27,531 nucleotides of DNA from assembly GCA_934675115.1 (NCBI GenBank), contig CAKUPH010000026.1, positions 1 through 27,531 of the forward strand, given 5' to 3'. The position numbers and the translations under genes are program-made. Positions 14,938 through 22,963 of the stretch are shown here, one piece after another; position 1 is the first letter of the stretch; the number at the start of each line of letters is the position of its first letter. This DNA comes from an uncultured Oscillospiraceae bacterium (lineage in GTDB: Bacteria; Bacillota; Clostridia; Oscillospirales; Oscillospiraceae). The notes below the pieces were generated by a model. That model was given only the letters and a program-made list of their open reading frames with translations. It was not told where the DNA came from and made no database searches.

Positions 14938-16107
14938 ATGCGAAAGAATCGGACAAGATCACGGCTGCCCGCCGTCCTGCGGCGGGGTACGGCGCTGTTT
15001 CTGGCCATGGCGGCGGCGTGGCTGCTGTGGCTCACCGCCGACTTCGGCGCGGCGGCCAAGGCGCTGGGCGGCTTGCTGGACAGCGCGGAGGTGGCGGCGG
15101 CCCTGCTGTCCGCCGAGCTGGGGGACACCGGCGGGGAGACCCTGTCCGGTGTGGACCGGCTGGCCCTGAGCCAGTCCTCCCTGCTGTGGGCCAATTTCGG
15201 CGCGCTGACCGGGCAGAAAGACGCGCCGTCGCCGGAGCCGTCCCCCTCCGCCAGCGAAAGCACGGCGCCCTTCCCCTCCGCCGCCCCGTCGCCCTCCGTC
15301 AGCCCGGAGGTGACGGCTACCACCGCGCCGGAGAACATCGTGGGCCGCACCATGGTGCCCGGCTCCTCCAGCCGCTATGTCAGCGAAAACGGCATTTACA
15401 TCTATAATTACACCGACTATGCGCTGGACATCGCCCAGCTGGAAGCGGACAGCCCCAAATTAAATTTGAGTGAGTCCGAAGGCCCTCAGATCCTCATCTA
15501 CCACTCCCACACCACCGAGGCCTACACCATGGACGGCACCGACGTGTACGAGGAGAGCGACACCTCCCGCACCACCGACCCCAATTTCAACATGATCCGC
15601 ATCGGCGAGGAGATGAAGCAGGTCTTTGAAGCCGCGGGGCTGGAGGTCGTCCATGACGACACCCTTTACGACTACCCGGTATACACCGGCTCCTACGGCC
15701 GCTCCGCCGAGGGGGTGGCGGCCATGCTGAAAAAATACCCCTCCATCAAACTGGTGCTGGACGTCCACCGGGACGCGCTGGCGGGGTCGGACGGCACAGT
15801 CTACAAGACCGTGGCCGGGACGGTGGAGCACTGCGCCCAGGTCATGATGGTGGTGGGCAGCGACGCCGGGGGCCAGACCCACGACACGTGGCGGCAGAAC
15901 CTGTCGCTGGCGGTGGGGCTTCAGCGGGCGGTCTCCGATCAGTACGGCACCCTCATCCGGCCCATCGTCCTGCGCTCCTCCCGGTTCAACCAACAGATGA
16001 GCACCGGGGCCATCCTCGTGGAGGTGGGCTCCCACGGGAACACCCTTCAGGAGGCCATCACCGCCGCCCGGCTCTTTGCCCGGACGGTGGCAGAATATGT
16101 GAAATAA
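14938..16107 (+). CDS. spoIIP: Stage II sporulation protein P (SpoIIP)
   Basis: 389 residues from the ATG at 14938, with GAGGTG just before it. A membrane helix spans about residues 17-33. A Ser/Pro-rich linker covers 97-130. The catalytic domain (about 180-389) contains ILIYHSHTTEAYT (H189, E194), LVLDVHRDAL (H277), VVGSDAGGQTH and ILVEVGSHGNT (E362). SpoIIP is the amidase/endopeptidase of the DMP complex that thins septal peptidoglycan and drives engulfment in the mother cell. In many sporeformers it follows gpr; here it is alone. It is strong evidence for an endospore-former lineage. Confidence 0.95.
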   Translation: MRKNRTRSRLPAVLRRGTALFLAMAAAWLLWLTADFGAAAKALGGLLDSAEVAAALLSAELGDTGGETLSGVDRLALSQSSLLWANFGALTGQKDAPSPEPSPSASESTAPFPSAAPSPSVSPEVTATTAPENIVGRTMVPGSSSRYVSENGIYIYNYTDYALDIAQLEADSPKLNLSESEGPQILIYHSHTTEAYTMDGTDVYEESDTSRTTDPNFNMIRIGEEMKQVFEAAGLEVVHDDTLYDYPVYTGSYGRSAEGVAAMLKKYPSIKLVLDVHRDALAGSDGTVYKTVAGTVEHCAQVMMVVGSDAGGQTHDTWRQNLSLAVGLQRAVSDQYGTLIRPIVLRSSRFNQQMSTGAILVEVGSHGNTLQEAITAARLFARTVAEYVK

Positions 16108-16110
16108 GTC

Positions 16111-16140
16111 CCCGTTTTTGGTGTGAACAACGGGTTTGTT
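16111..16140 (+). terminator. Weak terminator after spoIIP
   Basis: CCCGTT (16111-16116) pairs with AACGGG (16129-16134), with a 12-base loop, and TTTGTT follows. The stem is short, so this is a moderate call. Confidence 0.45.
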
Positions 16141-16183
16141 ATAGATAACCGTCAAAATTGTGCAAAATTTCTGTATGTTAGCG

Positions 16184-16212
16184 TTGACTTTCCCTTTGGA
16201 GGTCACTATACT
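16184..16212 (+). promoter_or_regulatory. Sigma-A promoter of the metal operon with spacer dyad
   Basis: TTGACT at 16184-16189, a 17-base spacer and TATACT at 16207-16212; transcription would begin about 45 bases before the first gene. The segment 16186-16204 is an imperfect dyad (GACTTTC...GGAGGTC: five exact pairs and two G-T type pairs in each seven-base arm). Metal-responsive MerR-type operators sit in this position, but they normally have 19-20 base spacers. No regulator gene is adjacent. Confidence 0.7.
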
Positions 16213-16263
16213 GAAGCTGGAGGAAGGGTTAGGTGATACTGAACGATCGAGGAGCGATAACGT

Positions 16264-16524
16264 ATGATCAAGACAGTTTTTTCCGTAGACGGCATGGCCT
16301 GCTCCATGTGCGAGGCTCACGTCAACGACGCCATCCGCAAGGCTGCCGGTAAGGTGAAGAAGGTCACCTCCTCCCACAGCAAGGGCACCAGCGAGGTCAT
16401 CTCCGAGGAGCCGCTGGACGAGGCCGCGGTGCGTCAGGCGCTGGAGGACATCGGCTACCGGGTCACCGGGGTGGAGAGCGGGCCCTACGAGAAGAAGGGA
16501 CTGTTTTCCTTCGGAAAAAAGTAA
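16264..16524 (+). CDS. Small heavy-metal-associated (HMA) domain protein
   Basis: 86 residues. The domain begins TVFSVDGMACSMCEAHVNDA, with the metal-binding CSMC motif in the expected loop. EPLDEAAVRQALEDIGYRV is the typical second half of the fold. A basic tail ends in GLFSFGKK. Such proteins carry Cu(I) or other soft or transition metals to P-type ATPases. It is the first gene after a strong promoter and 62 bases upstream of the next small gene, so it probably works with the ATPase of this operon. The metal cannot be fixed from sequence; CopZ-like copper binding is one possibility. Confidence 0.85.
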   Translation: MIKTVFSVDGMACSMCEAHVNDAIRKAAGKVKKVTSSHSKGTSEVISEEPLDEAAVRQALEDIGYRVTGVESGPYEKKGLFSFGKK

Positions 16525-16586
16525 CCTGTCCGGCGGGCCGGATCGCCCCGCCGGGAACATAGAAAAAATATCAGGAGGAATTTACC

Positions 16587-16871
16587 ATGAAGACTTATAA
16601 AAGCCTTGCCCTGTTCGCCGGCGGCGTGCTGTTCGGCACGGCCGGCATCAAGCTGCTTACCAGCAAGGACGCCAAGAAGGCGTACACCCACACCACCGCC
16701 GCCGTGCTGCGGATGAAGGACTCCGTCATGAACACCGTCACCACCGTGCAGGAGAACGCCTCCGACATTCTGGCCTCCGCCAAGGACATCAACGAGGAGC
16801 GCGCTCAGGCGGAAGAGGCGGCCGAGTCCGGCGAGTGCGACTGCGCCTGCGATCAGACCGAGGGCGAGTAA
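16587..16871 (+). CDS. Small membrane protein, DUF6110-like
   Basis: 94 residues with a good ribosome-binding site (CAGGAGG). One hydrophobic segment at about residues 6-25 (SLALFAGGVLFGTAGIKLL) is followed by an amphipathic helix (KDAKKAYTHTTAAVLRMKDS). The acidic, cysteine-rich C-terminus (SGECDCACDQTEGE) has three closely spaced Cys that could bind metal. I recall this type as DUF6110, seen next to metal P-type ATPases in Clostridia; that is memory, not a search. It lies between the HMA protein and the ATPase gene, which suggests an accessory or chaperone role at the membrane. The function is unknown. Confidence 0.8.
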   Translation: MKTYKSLALFAGGVLFGTAGIKLLTSKDAKKAYTHTTAAVLRMKDSVMNTVTTVQENASDILASAKDINEERAQAEEAAESGECDCACDQTEGE

Positions 16872-16881
16872 AAAAAGCGCG

Positions 16882-16913
16882 GGAGGGCTGCCGTCACGGC
16901 GGCCCTCCTTTTT
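16882..16913 (+). terminator. Terminator inside the metal operon
   Basis: GGAGGGC-T-GCCG pairs with CGGC-G-GCCCTCC (12 positions including one T-G wobble) around TCA, followed by TTTTT. It starts ten bases after the DUF6110-like stop and ends six bases before the ATPase ribosome-binding site. It probably lowers transcription of the ATPase relative to the two small proteins. Confidence 0.8.
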
Positions 16914-16928
16914 CCATTGGAGGCTGTT

Positions 16929-19037
16929 ATGAAATTCAAGATCAAGCATGAGAGCCGGGGCCGCATCCGCGTCCAGATGGTCCAGAGCCGCATGACGCTG
17001 GAGCAGGCCGACCTGCTGGAGGCGTGGCTCCAGAATCTCCCCGGCGTGGATCAGGCGGCGGTGCACGAGCGCACCTGCTGCGCCATCATCACCTATAAGG
17101 GGGAGCGGCGGGACGTTCTGAGCGCCCTCCGGGGCTTCTCCTATGAGGACGAGAGCGTGAAGAGTCTGGCGGGCATCCGCAGCAGCCGGGCCATCAACCG
17201 CACCTATCAGGAAAAGCTGGTGTGGATGGTGTCCTTCAAGGCCCTCCGCACCCTGTTCTTCCCCGCCCCCCTGCGGGCGGCCTACACCATCGTGAAGTCC
17301 GTGCCCTATATGTACCGGGCGGCCCGCTGCCTGCTGCGGCGGCAGCTCCACGTGGAGGTGCTGGACGGCATTTCCGTGGGCATTTCCGTGTTCCGGCAGG
17401 ATTTTGGCACCGCGGGCTCTGTCATGTTCCTGCTGGGGCTGGGCGAGCTGCTGGAGGAGTGGACCCACAAGAAATCGGTGGAGGATCTGGCCCGGAGCAT
17501 GTCGCTGAACATCGACCGGGTGTGGCTGAAAACGCCGGACGGCGAGGTGCAGGTGCCCCTGAGCCAGATCCGCCCCGGCGACGAGATCTGCGTCCGGGTG
17601 GGCGGCGTCATCCCGCTGGACGGCACCCTTGTGGACGGAGAGGTCATGGTCAATCAGGCCTCCCTCACCGGCGAGTCCGTCCCCGTGCCCAAGCGGCCGG
17701 GCACCGCCGTGTATGCAGGCACCGTGGTGGAGGAGGGCGAGTGCGTCCTGTCCGTCACCCAGCAGTCCGGCGACGGCCGGTACGACAAGATCGTGTCCAT
17801 GATCGAGCAGTCGGAGAAGCTGAAATCCGCCGCCGAGGACAAGGCGTCCAATCTGGCGGACAAGCTGGTGCCCTACACGCTGGCGGGCAGCGCGCTGGTC
17901 TATCTGCTGACCCGGAACGTCACCCGGGCGCTGTCCGTGCTGATGGTGGACTTCTCCTGCGCGCTGAAGCTGTCCATGCCGCTGGCGGTGCTGTCCGCCA
18001 TGCGGGAGGCCAGCGCCTGCCACGCCACCGTCAAGGGCGGCAAGTATCTGGAGGCCATGGCCGCGGCGGATACCATCGTGTTCGACAAGACCGGCACCCT
18101 CACCCACGCCACCCCCGTGGTGGCCCGGGTCATCCCCTTCGGCGGGCGGGACGAGACAGAGATGCTCCGTCTGGCCGCCTGTCTGGAGGAGCACTTCCCC
18201 CACTCCATGGCCAACGCCGTGGTAAAGGCCGCCCGGGACCGGGATCTCTCCCACGAGGAGATGCACTCCGAGGTGGAGTATCTGGTGGCCCACGGCATCG
18301 CCAGCACCGTTTCCGGCCAGCGGGTCATCATTGGCAGCGCCCACTTCGTCTTTGAGGACGAGCACTGCACCGTCCCGCCGGAGGATCAGGCGGTGTTCGA
18401 CAGCCTGCCCGAGGAATTCAGCCACCTGTATCTCGCCATCGGCGGTGTGCTGGCGGCGGTGATCTGCATTTCCGACCCCCTGCGGGACGAGGCCGCCGAT
18501 GTGGTGTCCGCCCTGCGGGCGCTGGGGCTGAAGAAGATCGTCATGCTCACCGGCGACAGCGAGCGCACCGCCGCCGCCATCGCCGCTCAGGTGGGGGTGG
18601 ATGAGTACCGCTCCGAGGTCCTGCCCGAGGACAAGGCCCGCTATGTGGAGGAGGCCCGCGCCGCGGGCCACACCGTCATCATGCTGGGCGACGGCATCAA
18701 CGACTCCCCCGCCCTGTCCGCCGCCAACGTGGGCATCGCCGTCAGCGACGGCGCGGCCATCGCCCGGGAGATCGCCGACGTGACCATTGCCGCCAACGAC
18801 CTGTATGAGCTGGTGAAGCTGCGCTTCCTGTCCCAGTGCCTCATGCGGCGCATCCGCTCCAACTACCGGTTTGTCATCAGCTTCAACGGCGGCCTCATCG
18901 CGCTGGGCGCGCTGGGCATCCTGCCCCCCGCCACCTCCGCCATGCTCCACAACCTGTCCACCCTCGGGGTGAGCCTGCGGAGCATGACCAATCTGGCGTC
19001 CGTCTACCCCGCCCGGGCGCTGCCGGAGAAAATTTGA
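16929..19037 (+). CDS. P1B-like metal-transporting P-type ATPase
   Basis: 702 residues from the ATG at 16929, with GGAGG upstream. An N-terminal HMA-like domain (GRIRVQMVQSRMTLEQADLL) lacks the CXXC pair but has a CC at 50-51. All catalytic parts are intact: TGES at 247-250 (actuator), phosphorylated D386 in DKTGTLTH, TGDSERT, and GDGINDSPAL. The transport helix that normally carries CPC or a variant reads DFSCALKLSMP (341-351). The usual SEHP dipeptide region reads EEHFPHSMA. These features separate it from standard Cu/Zn exporters; manganese or iron export is plausible but unproven. It is last in an operon with an HMA protein and a DUF6110-like protein. Confidence 0.88.
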   Translation: MKFKIKHESRGRIRVQMVQSRMTLEQADLLEAWLQNLPGVDQAAVHERTCCAIITYKGERRDVLSALRGFSYEDESVKSLAGIRSSRAINRTYQEKLVWMVSFKALRTLFFPAPLRAAYTIVKSVPYMYRAARCLLRRQLHVEVLDGISVGISVFRQDFGTAGSVMFLLGLGELLEEWTHKKSVEDLARSMSLNIDRVWLKTPDGEVQVPLSQIRPGDEICVRVGGVIPLDGTLVDGEVMVNQASLTGESVPVPKRPGTAVYAGTVVEEGECVLSVTQQSGDGRYDKIVSMIEQSEKLKSAAEDKASNLADKLVPYTLAGSALVYLLTRNVTRALSVLMVDFSCALKLSMPLAVLSAMREASACHATVKGGKYLEAMAAADTIVFDKTGTLTHATPVVARVIPFGGRDETEMLRLAACLEEHFPHSMANAVVKAARDRDLSHEEMHSEVEYLVAHGIASTVSGQRVIIGSAHFVFEDEHCTVPPEDQAVFDSLPEEFSHLYLAIGGVLAAVICISDPLRDEAADVVSALRALGLKKIVMLTGDSERTAAAIAAQVGVDEYRSEVLPEDKARYVEEARAAGHTVIMLGDGINDSPALSAANVGIAVSDGAAIAREIADVTIAANDLYELVKLRFLSQCLMRRIRSNYRFVISFNGGLIALGALGILPPATSAMLHNLSTLGVSLRSMTNLASVYPARALPEKI

Positions 19038-19052
19038 TCCAAGCATACACAA

Positions 19053-19091
19053 AAACGCCGGAGACTGTGGAAAAGTCTCCGGCGTTTCTTT
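19053..19091. terminator. Bidirectional terminator between ATPase and channel gene
   Basis: AAACGCCGGAGACT pairs with AGTCTCCGGCGTTT (14 bp, loop of seven), with A's on the left and a T run (TTTCTTTTTT) on the right. It separates the converging ATPase and formate/nitrite-type genes. Confidence 0.88.
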
Positions 19092-19100
19092 TTTGCTGTT

Positions 19101-19733
19101 TCAGACGGGCTGCTCCGCCTTCTGCTTGAGCTTCCGGCACAGGGGGATGATGACCCCGCCGCAGGAATTGCCCAGCGTCATGACGACGAGGTAGAGGAAG
19201 GTCCTGCCGCTCCACACGTTGGCCACGGAAAAATAGAACATGTTGGCCACGCAGTGCTCGAAGCCGCACAGGATAAACACCATGACCCCCATGAAAATGC
19301 CGATGTACTTGCCCAGCTGGTGGGGGTTGTTCTTGAAGCCGTCCACGGCAATGAACATGAGGATGTTGCAGAACACGGACAGGATAAAGATGGACAGCAG
19401 ATTGTCGTCCAGCTTGGTCTGGCACAGGGCGGCGGCCTTTTCCGCGATGCCCGCGATCCGGGTGGCCCGGACAGCGTAGCCCACAAGGCCGGTGCCCACA
19501 AGGTTGCCCACCCACACGGACAGCAGGAAGCCCAGATAGGACGGGGGATTTTCAAACACATAGCCCACCTTGCCGGTGAACAGGTTCAGGCCGAAGGTGC
19601 AGATGGCGAACAGCCCCAGACAGAACAGCGCCGCGCCCACCACCTTGTTGTCGCAGGAGAGGAACACCACCCCGCCGATTCCGATGCAGACGCCCGCCAG
19701 CACCGAGTACAAAAATGAAGCCAGTCCTTTCAT
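19101..19733 (-). CDS. Formate/nitrite transporter (FNT) family channel
   Basis: 210 residues, almost entirely hydrophobic with six predicted membrane helices. The family motif is near residue 160 (GFEHCVANMFYFS); NLFTGKVGYV and TLGNSCGGVIIP also fit FNT. FNT proteins are pentameric channels for formate, nitrite or hydrosulfide. This one is shorter than FocA (about 285), with short termini and loops, a compact form seen in Firmicutes. The substrate is not evident; formate would fit a fermentative gut bacterium. It is a single-gene unit with its own promoter and a downstream terminator. Confidence 0.88.
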   Translation of the reverse strand: MKGLASFLYSVLAGVCIGIGGVVFLSCDNKVVGAALFCLGLFAICTFGLNLFTGKVGYVFENPPSYLGFLLSVWVGNLVGTGLVGYAVRATRIAGIAEKAAALCQTKLDDNLLSIFILSVFCNILMFIAVDGFKNNPHQLGKYIGIFMGVMVFILCGFEHCVANMFYFSVANVWSGRTFLYLVVMTLGNSCGGVIIPLCRKLKQKAEQPV

Positions 19734-19799
19734 AGTTCACAGTCCTCCCCTGATACGCGCTGATTTTTCCGGACAGCCCCGGCGAGGGCTGTACTATAA

Positions 19800-19828
19800 A
19801 TTATAACAGCCGGGGGAACCGGTGTAAA
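19800..19828 (-). promoter_or_regulatory. Sigma-A promoter of the FNT channel
   Basis: On the minus strand: TTTACA at 19828-19823, a 17-base spacer and a perfect TATAAT at 19805-19800. The leader is about 60 bases. Confidence 0.8.
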
Positions 19829-19928
19829 TTCATAAATCTGGGGATACGGCGTGCGGAAAAATACTCAGAATTGAGAATACCGCCGAAAAAACCGGGCCGT
19901 TTTTGACTGAAGGACTGTGCAGCACCCA

Positions 19929-20063
19929 ATGTCCGCCTGCGGCGGCCCTGCGGGGCGGGCTGCGTTTTTCCGGGCGCACGCCCCCGGAAAAACAAATTTT
20001 AATGAAATTCCGCCGTCTACGGGGCGGTGAAACTTCGCGGTTTTTGTTTTTTTCGCAAACCGC
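19929..20063 (+). repeat. Family B hairpin repeat (copy B2)
   Basis: ATGTCCGCC...GGCGG, then GTTTTTCCGGG/CCCGGAAAAAC (19964-19974/19983-19993), an A/T-rich run, TTCCGCC...GGCGG, and CTTCGCGGTTTTTG follow in order. B1 has the same succession. A last hairpin, GCGGTTT/AAACCGC (20037-20063), directly abuts the modC stop codon and may serve as the end of the modABC transcript. Confidence 0.7.
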
Positions 20064-21092
20064 TCAGCCGTTGAGGAGCAGGACGTTCTCCGGCGCGATG
20101 CAGGCCAGATTCCCGGCGGGCAGGGCGGCGTAGTCGTCCTTGGACAGCTCCCAGCGGAGGGCGGCGTTCTCCGCGGCCCCGTCGGGGCGGATCATGAGGA
20201 TGACGGAGAAGGTGTCCTCGATGGCGGAGAGGACCTCGTAATGGAATACGTTTTTCCCCGGCTGCTCCACGCCCTTGAAGAAGTGGGCGCGGATGCCCGC
20301 GCAGCTCACCGGGCGGCCGGGGTCCGGGGCGGCGAGGGTCAGCCCCCACTCCGGGACGGTGACTCTGCCTTCCGCCCAGCTGGCGGCGGCCAGATTCTTG
20401 CAGCCGGTGAGCCGGGCGGCGTTGGCTGTCTCCGGGTCCCGGAACAGATCCCACTTGTCCCCCACCCGGTCGATGGTGCCCCGGCCATAGACGGCGATGC
20501 TGCTGGCGATGCGGTACACTTCGTCACGGTTGTGGCTCACCAGCAGGGTGGTGCCGCCAAAGGAGCGGGTCACGGCCATGACCTCCTGCTCCATCTCCCA
20601 GCGGAGATGGGCGTCCAGCGCGGAAAAGGGCTCGTCCAGCATGAGCAGCTCCGGCTCGGTGATGAGCATCCGGGCCAGGGCGGCCCGCTGCTGCTGCCCG
20701 CCGGAGAGTTGGCCGGGGAGCTGGCGCTCCAGCCCCTCCAGCCGGAAGCGGCGGATGTACTCCGCCACCCGGGCGCCGTCTTTTTTCCGCAGCCCGGCGG
20801 CGATGTTCTGCTCCACCGTCATGGTGGGGAACAGGGCGTAGTTCTGGAACAGCAGGCCCACCCGCCGCTCCTGGGGCCGCAGGTCGATCCTTTTCTCCGA
20901 GTCGAACAGCACCCGGCCGTCCACCACGATGCGGCCCGCGTCCGGCCGCTCGATGCCCGCGATGCACCGCAGAGTCATGGACTTGCCGCAGCCCGAGGCC
21001 CCCAGCAGGGCCAGCACCTCGTTCCCGGCGGAAAAGGCCGCGTCCAGCCGGAAGCCGCCCAGATCTTTTCTGATGTTTACCTCGATAGACAT
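20064..21092 (-). CDS. modC: Molybdate ABC transporter ATPase ModC
   Basis: 342 residues from the ATG at 21092, with AAGGAG seven bases upstream; an in-frame extension of 35 codons overlaps modB and is rejected. Motifs are Walker A GASGCGKS, Q-loop FQNYALFP, signature LSGGQQQR, Walker B LLMLDEPFSALD and switch His LLVSHNRDE. The C-terminal about 110 residues look like a TOBE-type regulatory domain (VTVPEWGLTL, CAGIRAHFF). It energises uptake of molybdate or tungstate together with ModB and ModA, whose genes lie directly upstream. Sulfate specificity is less likely given the neighbours. Confidence 0.92.
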   Translation of the reverse strand: MSIEVNIRKDLGGFRLDAAFSAGNEVLALLGASGCGKSMTLRCIAGIERPDAGRIVVDGRVLFDSEKRIDLRPQERRVGLLFQNYALFPTMTVEQNIAAGLRKKDGARVAEYIRRFRLEGLERQLPGQLSGGQQQRAALARMLITEPELLMLDEPFSALDAHLRWEMEQEVMAVTRSFGGTTLLVSHNRDEVYRIASSIAVYGRGTIDRVGDKWDLFRDPETANAARLTGCKNLAAASWAEGRVTVPEWGLTLAAPDPGRPVSCAGIRAHFFKGVEQPGKNVFHYEVLSAIEDTFSVILMIRPDGAAENAALRWELSKDDYAALPAGNLACIAPENVLLLNG

Positions 21093-21103
21093 AGGCAGGC
21101 TCC

Positions 21104-21808
21104 TTACCAGCGCTTTTGATTTTTGATCTTCCTCCCGGAGATGAGGTTCATGATCACCACGATGCCGAAGGAGATGAGCATGATGATGGCCACCCACACG
21201 CCGGCGGTGGCGTAGTCGCCGTTCTGGATGACCATGGCGATCTTCTGGGAGATGGTGCCCGTCTTTCCGGCGATGTTGCCCGCCAGCATGGAGGTTGCGC
21301 CGTACTCGCCCAGCGCCCGGGCGAAGGTCAGGATGGTGCCGGAGGCGATGCCCGGCCCGGCGGCGGGCACCACCACCCGCCAGAAAATGGCGCGCTCGCT
21401 CATGCCCAGCGTCCGCCCGGCGTAGATGAGGCTGATGTCCACCTGCTCAAAGGCGGCCCGGGCGTTGCGGTACATCAGGGGAAAGGCGATGACGGAGGCG
21501 GCGATGACGCAGCCCGCCCAGCTCTGCACCACCTTGATGCCGAACGTCCCGTACAGCCAGCCGCCGAAGGGCCGCCGCAGGGAGAACAGCAGCAGCAGGA
21601 AAAAGCCCGCCACCGTGGGGGGCAGTACCATGGGGAGGGTCAGGAAGCCGTCTACCACCGCCCGGGCCCGGGGGCCCAGCTTCAGCACACCGTGGGCCGC
21701 CCACACGCCGAGGAAGAAGCACACCACGGTGGCCACAATGCCGGTTTTCAGGGAGATGAACAGCGGCGACCAGTCCAGCGTTTTGAGAATGTCCAGCAGC
21801 TCGCCCAT
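21104..21808 (-). CDS. modB: Molybdate ABC transporter permease ModB
   Basis: 234 residues from the ATG at 21808, preceded by GAGGTG; a GTG three codons earlier is the alternative and overlaps that ribosome-binding site. There are five to six membrane helices. The cytoplasmic coupling loop contains GRTLGMSERAIFWRVVVPAAGPGIASG, in part the EAA-type signature, followed by ALGEYGATSMLAGNI, typical of molybdate permeases. It forms the membrane channel of the ModABC importer. modC starts 11 bases after it. Confidence 0.93.
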   Translation of the reverse strand: MGELLDILKTLDWSPLFISLKTGIVATVVCFFLGVWAAHGVLKLGPRARAVVDGFLTLPMVLPPTVAGFFLLLLFSLRRPFGGWLYGTFGIKVVQSWAGCVIAASVIAFPLMYRNARAAFEQVDISLIYAGRTLGMSERAIFWRVVVPAAGPGIASGTILTFARALGEYGATSMLAGNIAGKTGTISQKIAMVIQNGDYATAGVWVAIIMLISFGIVVIMNLISGRKIKNQKRW

Positions 21809-21840
21809 GAGCGGCACCTCGCTTTTCGTTTTGATACGAC

Positions 21841-21872
21841 GGAAACGGACGGGGGTCAGCCCCGCCCGTTCC
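21841..21872 (-). other. Hairpin between modA and modB
   Basis: GGAACGGGCGGGG pairs with CCCCGTCCGTTTCC on the minus strand, with a one-base bulge. No T run follows. In binding-protein operons, such hairpins often protect the upstream mRNA and raise binding-protein output; that role is inferred here. Confidence 0.55.
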
Positions 21873-21901
21873 GCGTTGAAAGATCAGAAATTGACGGCAG
21901 A

Positions 21902-22825
21902 TCAGCCGATGTTGCTGACGAACATGTACTCCTCGAAGATGGCCATGGCCTCCGGCGTCTGGAGGAAGGTGAAGAAGTCATCGGCCGCGGCGTTCTGAGC
22001 GGCGTCAGCCTCGGCGTTGGTCACGCGGCACATGGGGTACACGATGGCGCCGGTGAGGTCGGTGGAGAGGTGCTGGATGATGTCCACGTCGTCCCGGACG
22101 GAGTAGGCGTCGGAGTAGTACACGGTGCCCACCTCGTTGGAGCCCTCCTTGACGGCCTCCTTGACCTTGGACACGTTGCCGCACTCGTTGATCTCAACGC
22201 CGCCGAGGGCGGCGGAGACATCCTCGGTGGAGATGCCGGAGGGGTCGGCGTCCTTGTCCAGTACGCCCAGATTCTGGAGGGCCGCGCGGGTGTACTTGCC
22301 CACGGGGACGGAGCCGTCGGCAAGGGCGATGGAGGCGGCGTCGGCGATGTTCTCAATGCCGGTGACCTTGGTGCCGGAGCCCTTCCAGGTGATGAGCACC
22401 ACCTCGTTGCGGAGCAGGTCCACCCGGGTGCCGTCCATGACGAGGCCGTCCTCCTCCAGAGACTTCATCTGCTTGGTGGCGGCGGAGAAGAAGATGTCGC
22501 ACTCATAGCCCTCCTCGATCTGGGTGAGCAGCGTGCCGGAGGAATCGGCGTTGCAGGTGACGGTGACGTTGGGCTGGGCCTCGTTGTACAGGGCGATGAG
22601 GTCCTTGAAGGCGTTCTCCAGAGAGGCGGCGATAAAGACCTGGATCTCAGCGGCGTCCAGCGCGGCGGTGCCGGGCTCCTCGGAGGGAGCGTCGGAAGGC
22701 TCCTGAGCGGGCGTCCCGGACACGGCGTCGGAGGGCTTGTCAGCGCCGCTGCCGCCGTTGCCGGAGCAGGCGGCCAGCGCAAGGATCATGCTCAGCGCGA
22801 GGAGCAGAGCAAGCAGCTTCTTCAT
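21902..22825 (-). CDS. modA: Molybdate-binding lipoprotein ModA
   Basis: 307 residues. The signal peptide ends in a lipobox (LALAAC) with C20 as the lipidated residue. A Gly/Ser/Asp/Pro linker of about 35 residues precedes the binding domain. IQVFIAASLENAF, NADSSGTLLTQIEEG, CDIFFSAATKQM and RVDLLRNEVVLI are typical of ModA. It captures molybdate or tungstate outside the membrane for ModBC. It is the first gene of the operon, divergent from the regulator gene. The short leader (about 55 bases) leaves no room for a molybdenum-cofactor riboswitch. Confidence 0.94.
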   Translation of the reverse strand: MKKLLALLLALSMILALAACSGNGGSGADKPSDAVSGTPAQEPSDAPSEEPGTAALDAAEIQVFIAASLENAFKDLIALYNEAQPNVTVTCNADSSGTLLTQIEEGYECDIFFSAATKQMKSLEEDGLVMDGTRVDLLRNEVVLITWKGSGTKVTGIENIADAASIALADGSVPVGKYTRAALQNLGVLDKDADPSGISTEDVSAALGGVEINECGNVSKVKEAVKEGSNEVGTVYYSDAYSVRDDVDIIQHLSTDLTGAIVYPMCRVTNAEADAAQNAAADDFFTFLQTPEAMAIFEEYMFVSNIG

Positions 22826-22881
22826 TTCATTCTTTCCTTTCGTTCTGTTTCGTTCGGTTTTGTCTGGAAAACGGTTCGCGC

Positions 22882-22915
22882 TGTTCAGTATAATTCATTA
22901 TCTTTCGTTTTGCAA
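22882..22915 (-). promoter_or_regulatory. Promoter of modABC with shared word TATACTGAACA
   Basis: On the minus strand: TTGCAA at 22915-22910, a 17-base spacer, and TATACT at 22892-22887, continuing as TATACTGAACA to 22882. The same 11-base word occurs at the divergent regulator promoter, suggesting a common operator overlapping the -10 region. Confidence 0.7.
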
Positions 22916-22963
22916 GCCCCAGATAACAGATTTTCCTTTGATCGGTCACAACCAAATCTTCCA

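Noticed and set aside
16485..19052. 855-codon minus-strand frame across the ATPase
   Set aside because: It spans two real genes, a terminator and an intergenic gap on the other strand, and its content is low-complexity His/Gly/Gln.
22826..22880. Molybdenum-cofactor riboswitch in the modA leader
   Set aside because: The leader from the predicted start site is only about 55 bases, AT-rich and without the expected multi-stem structure.
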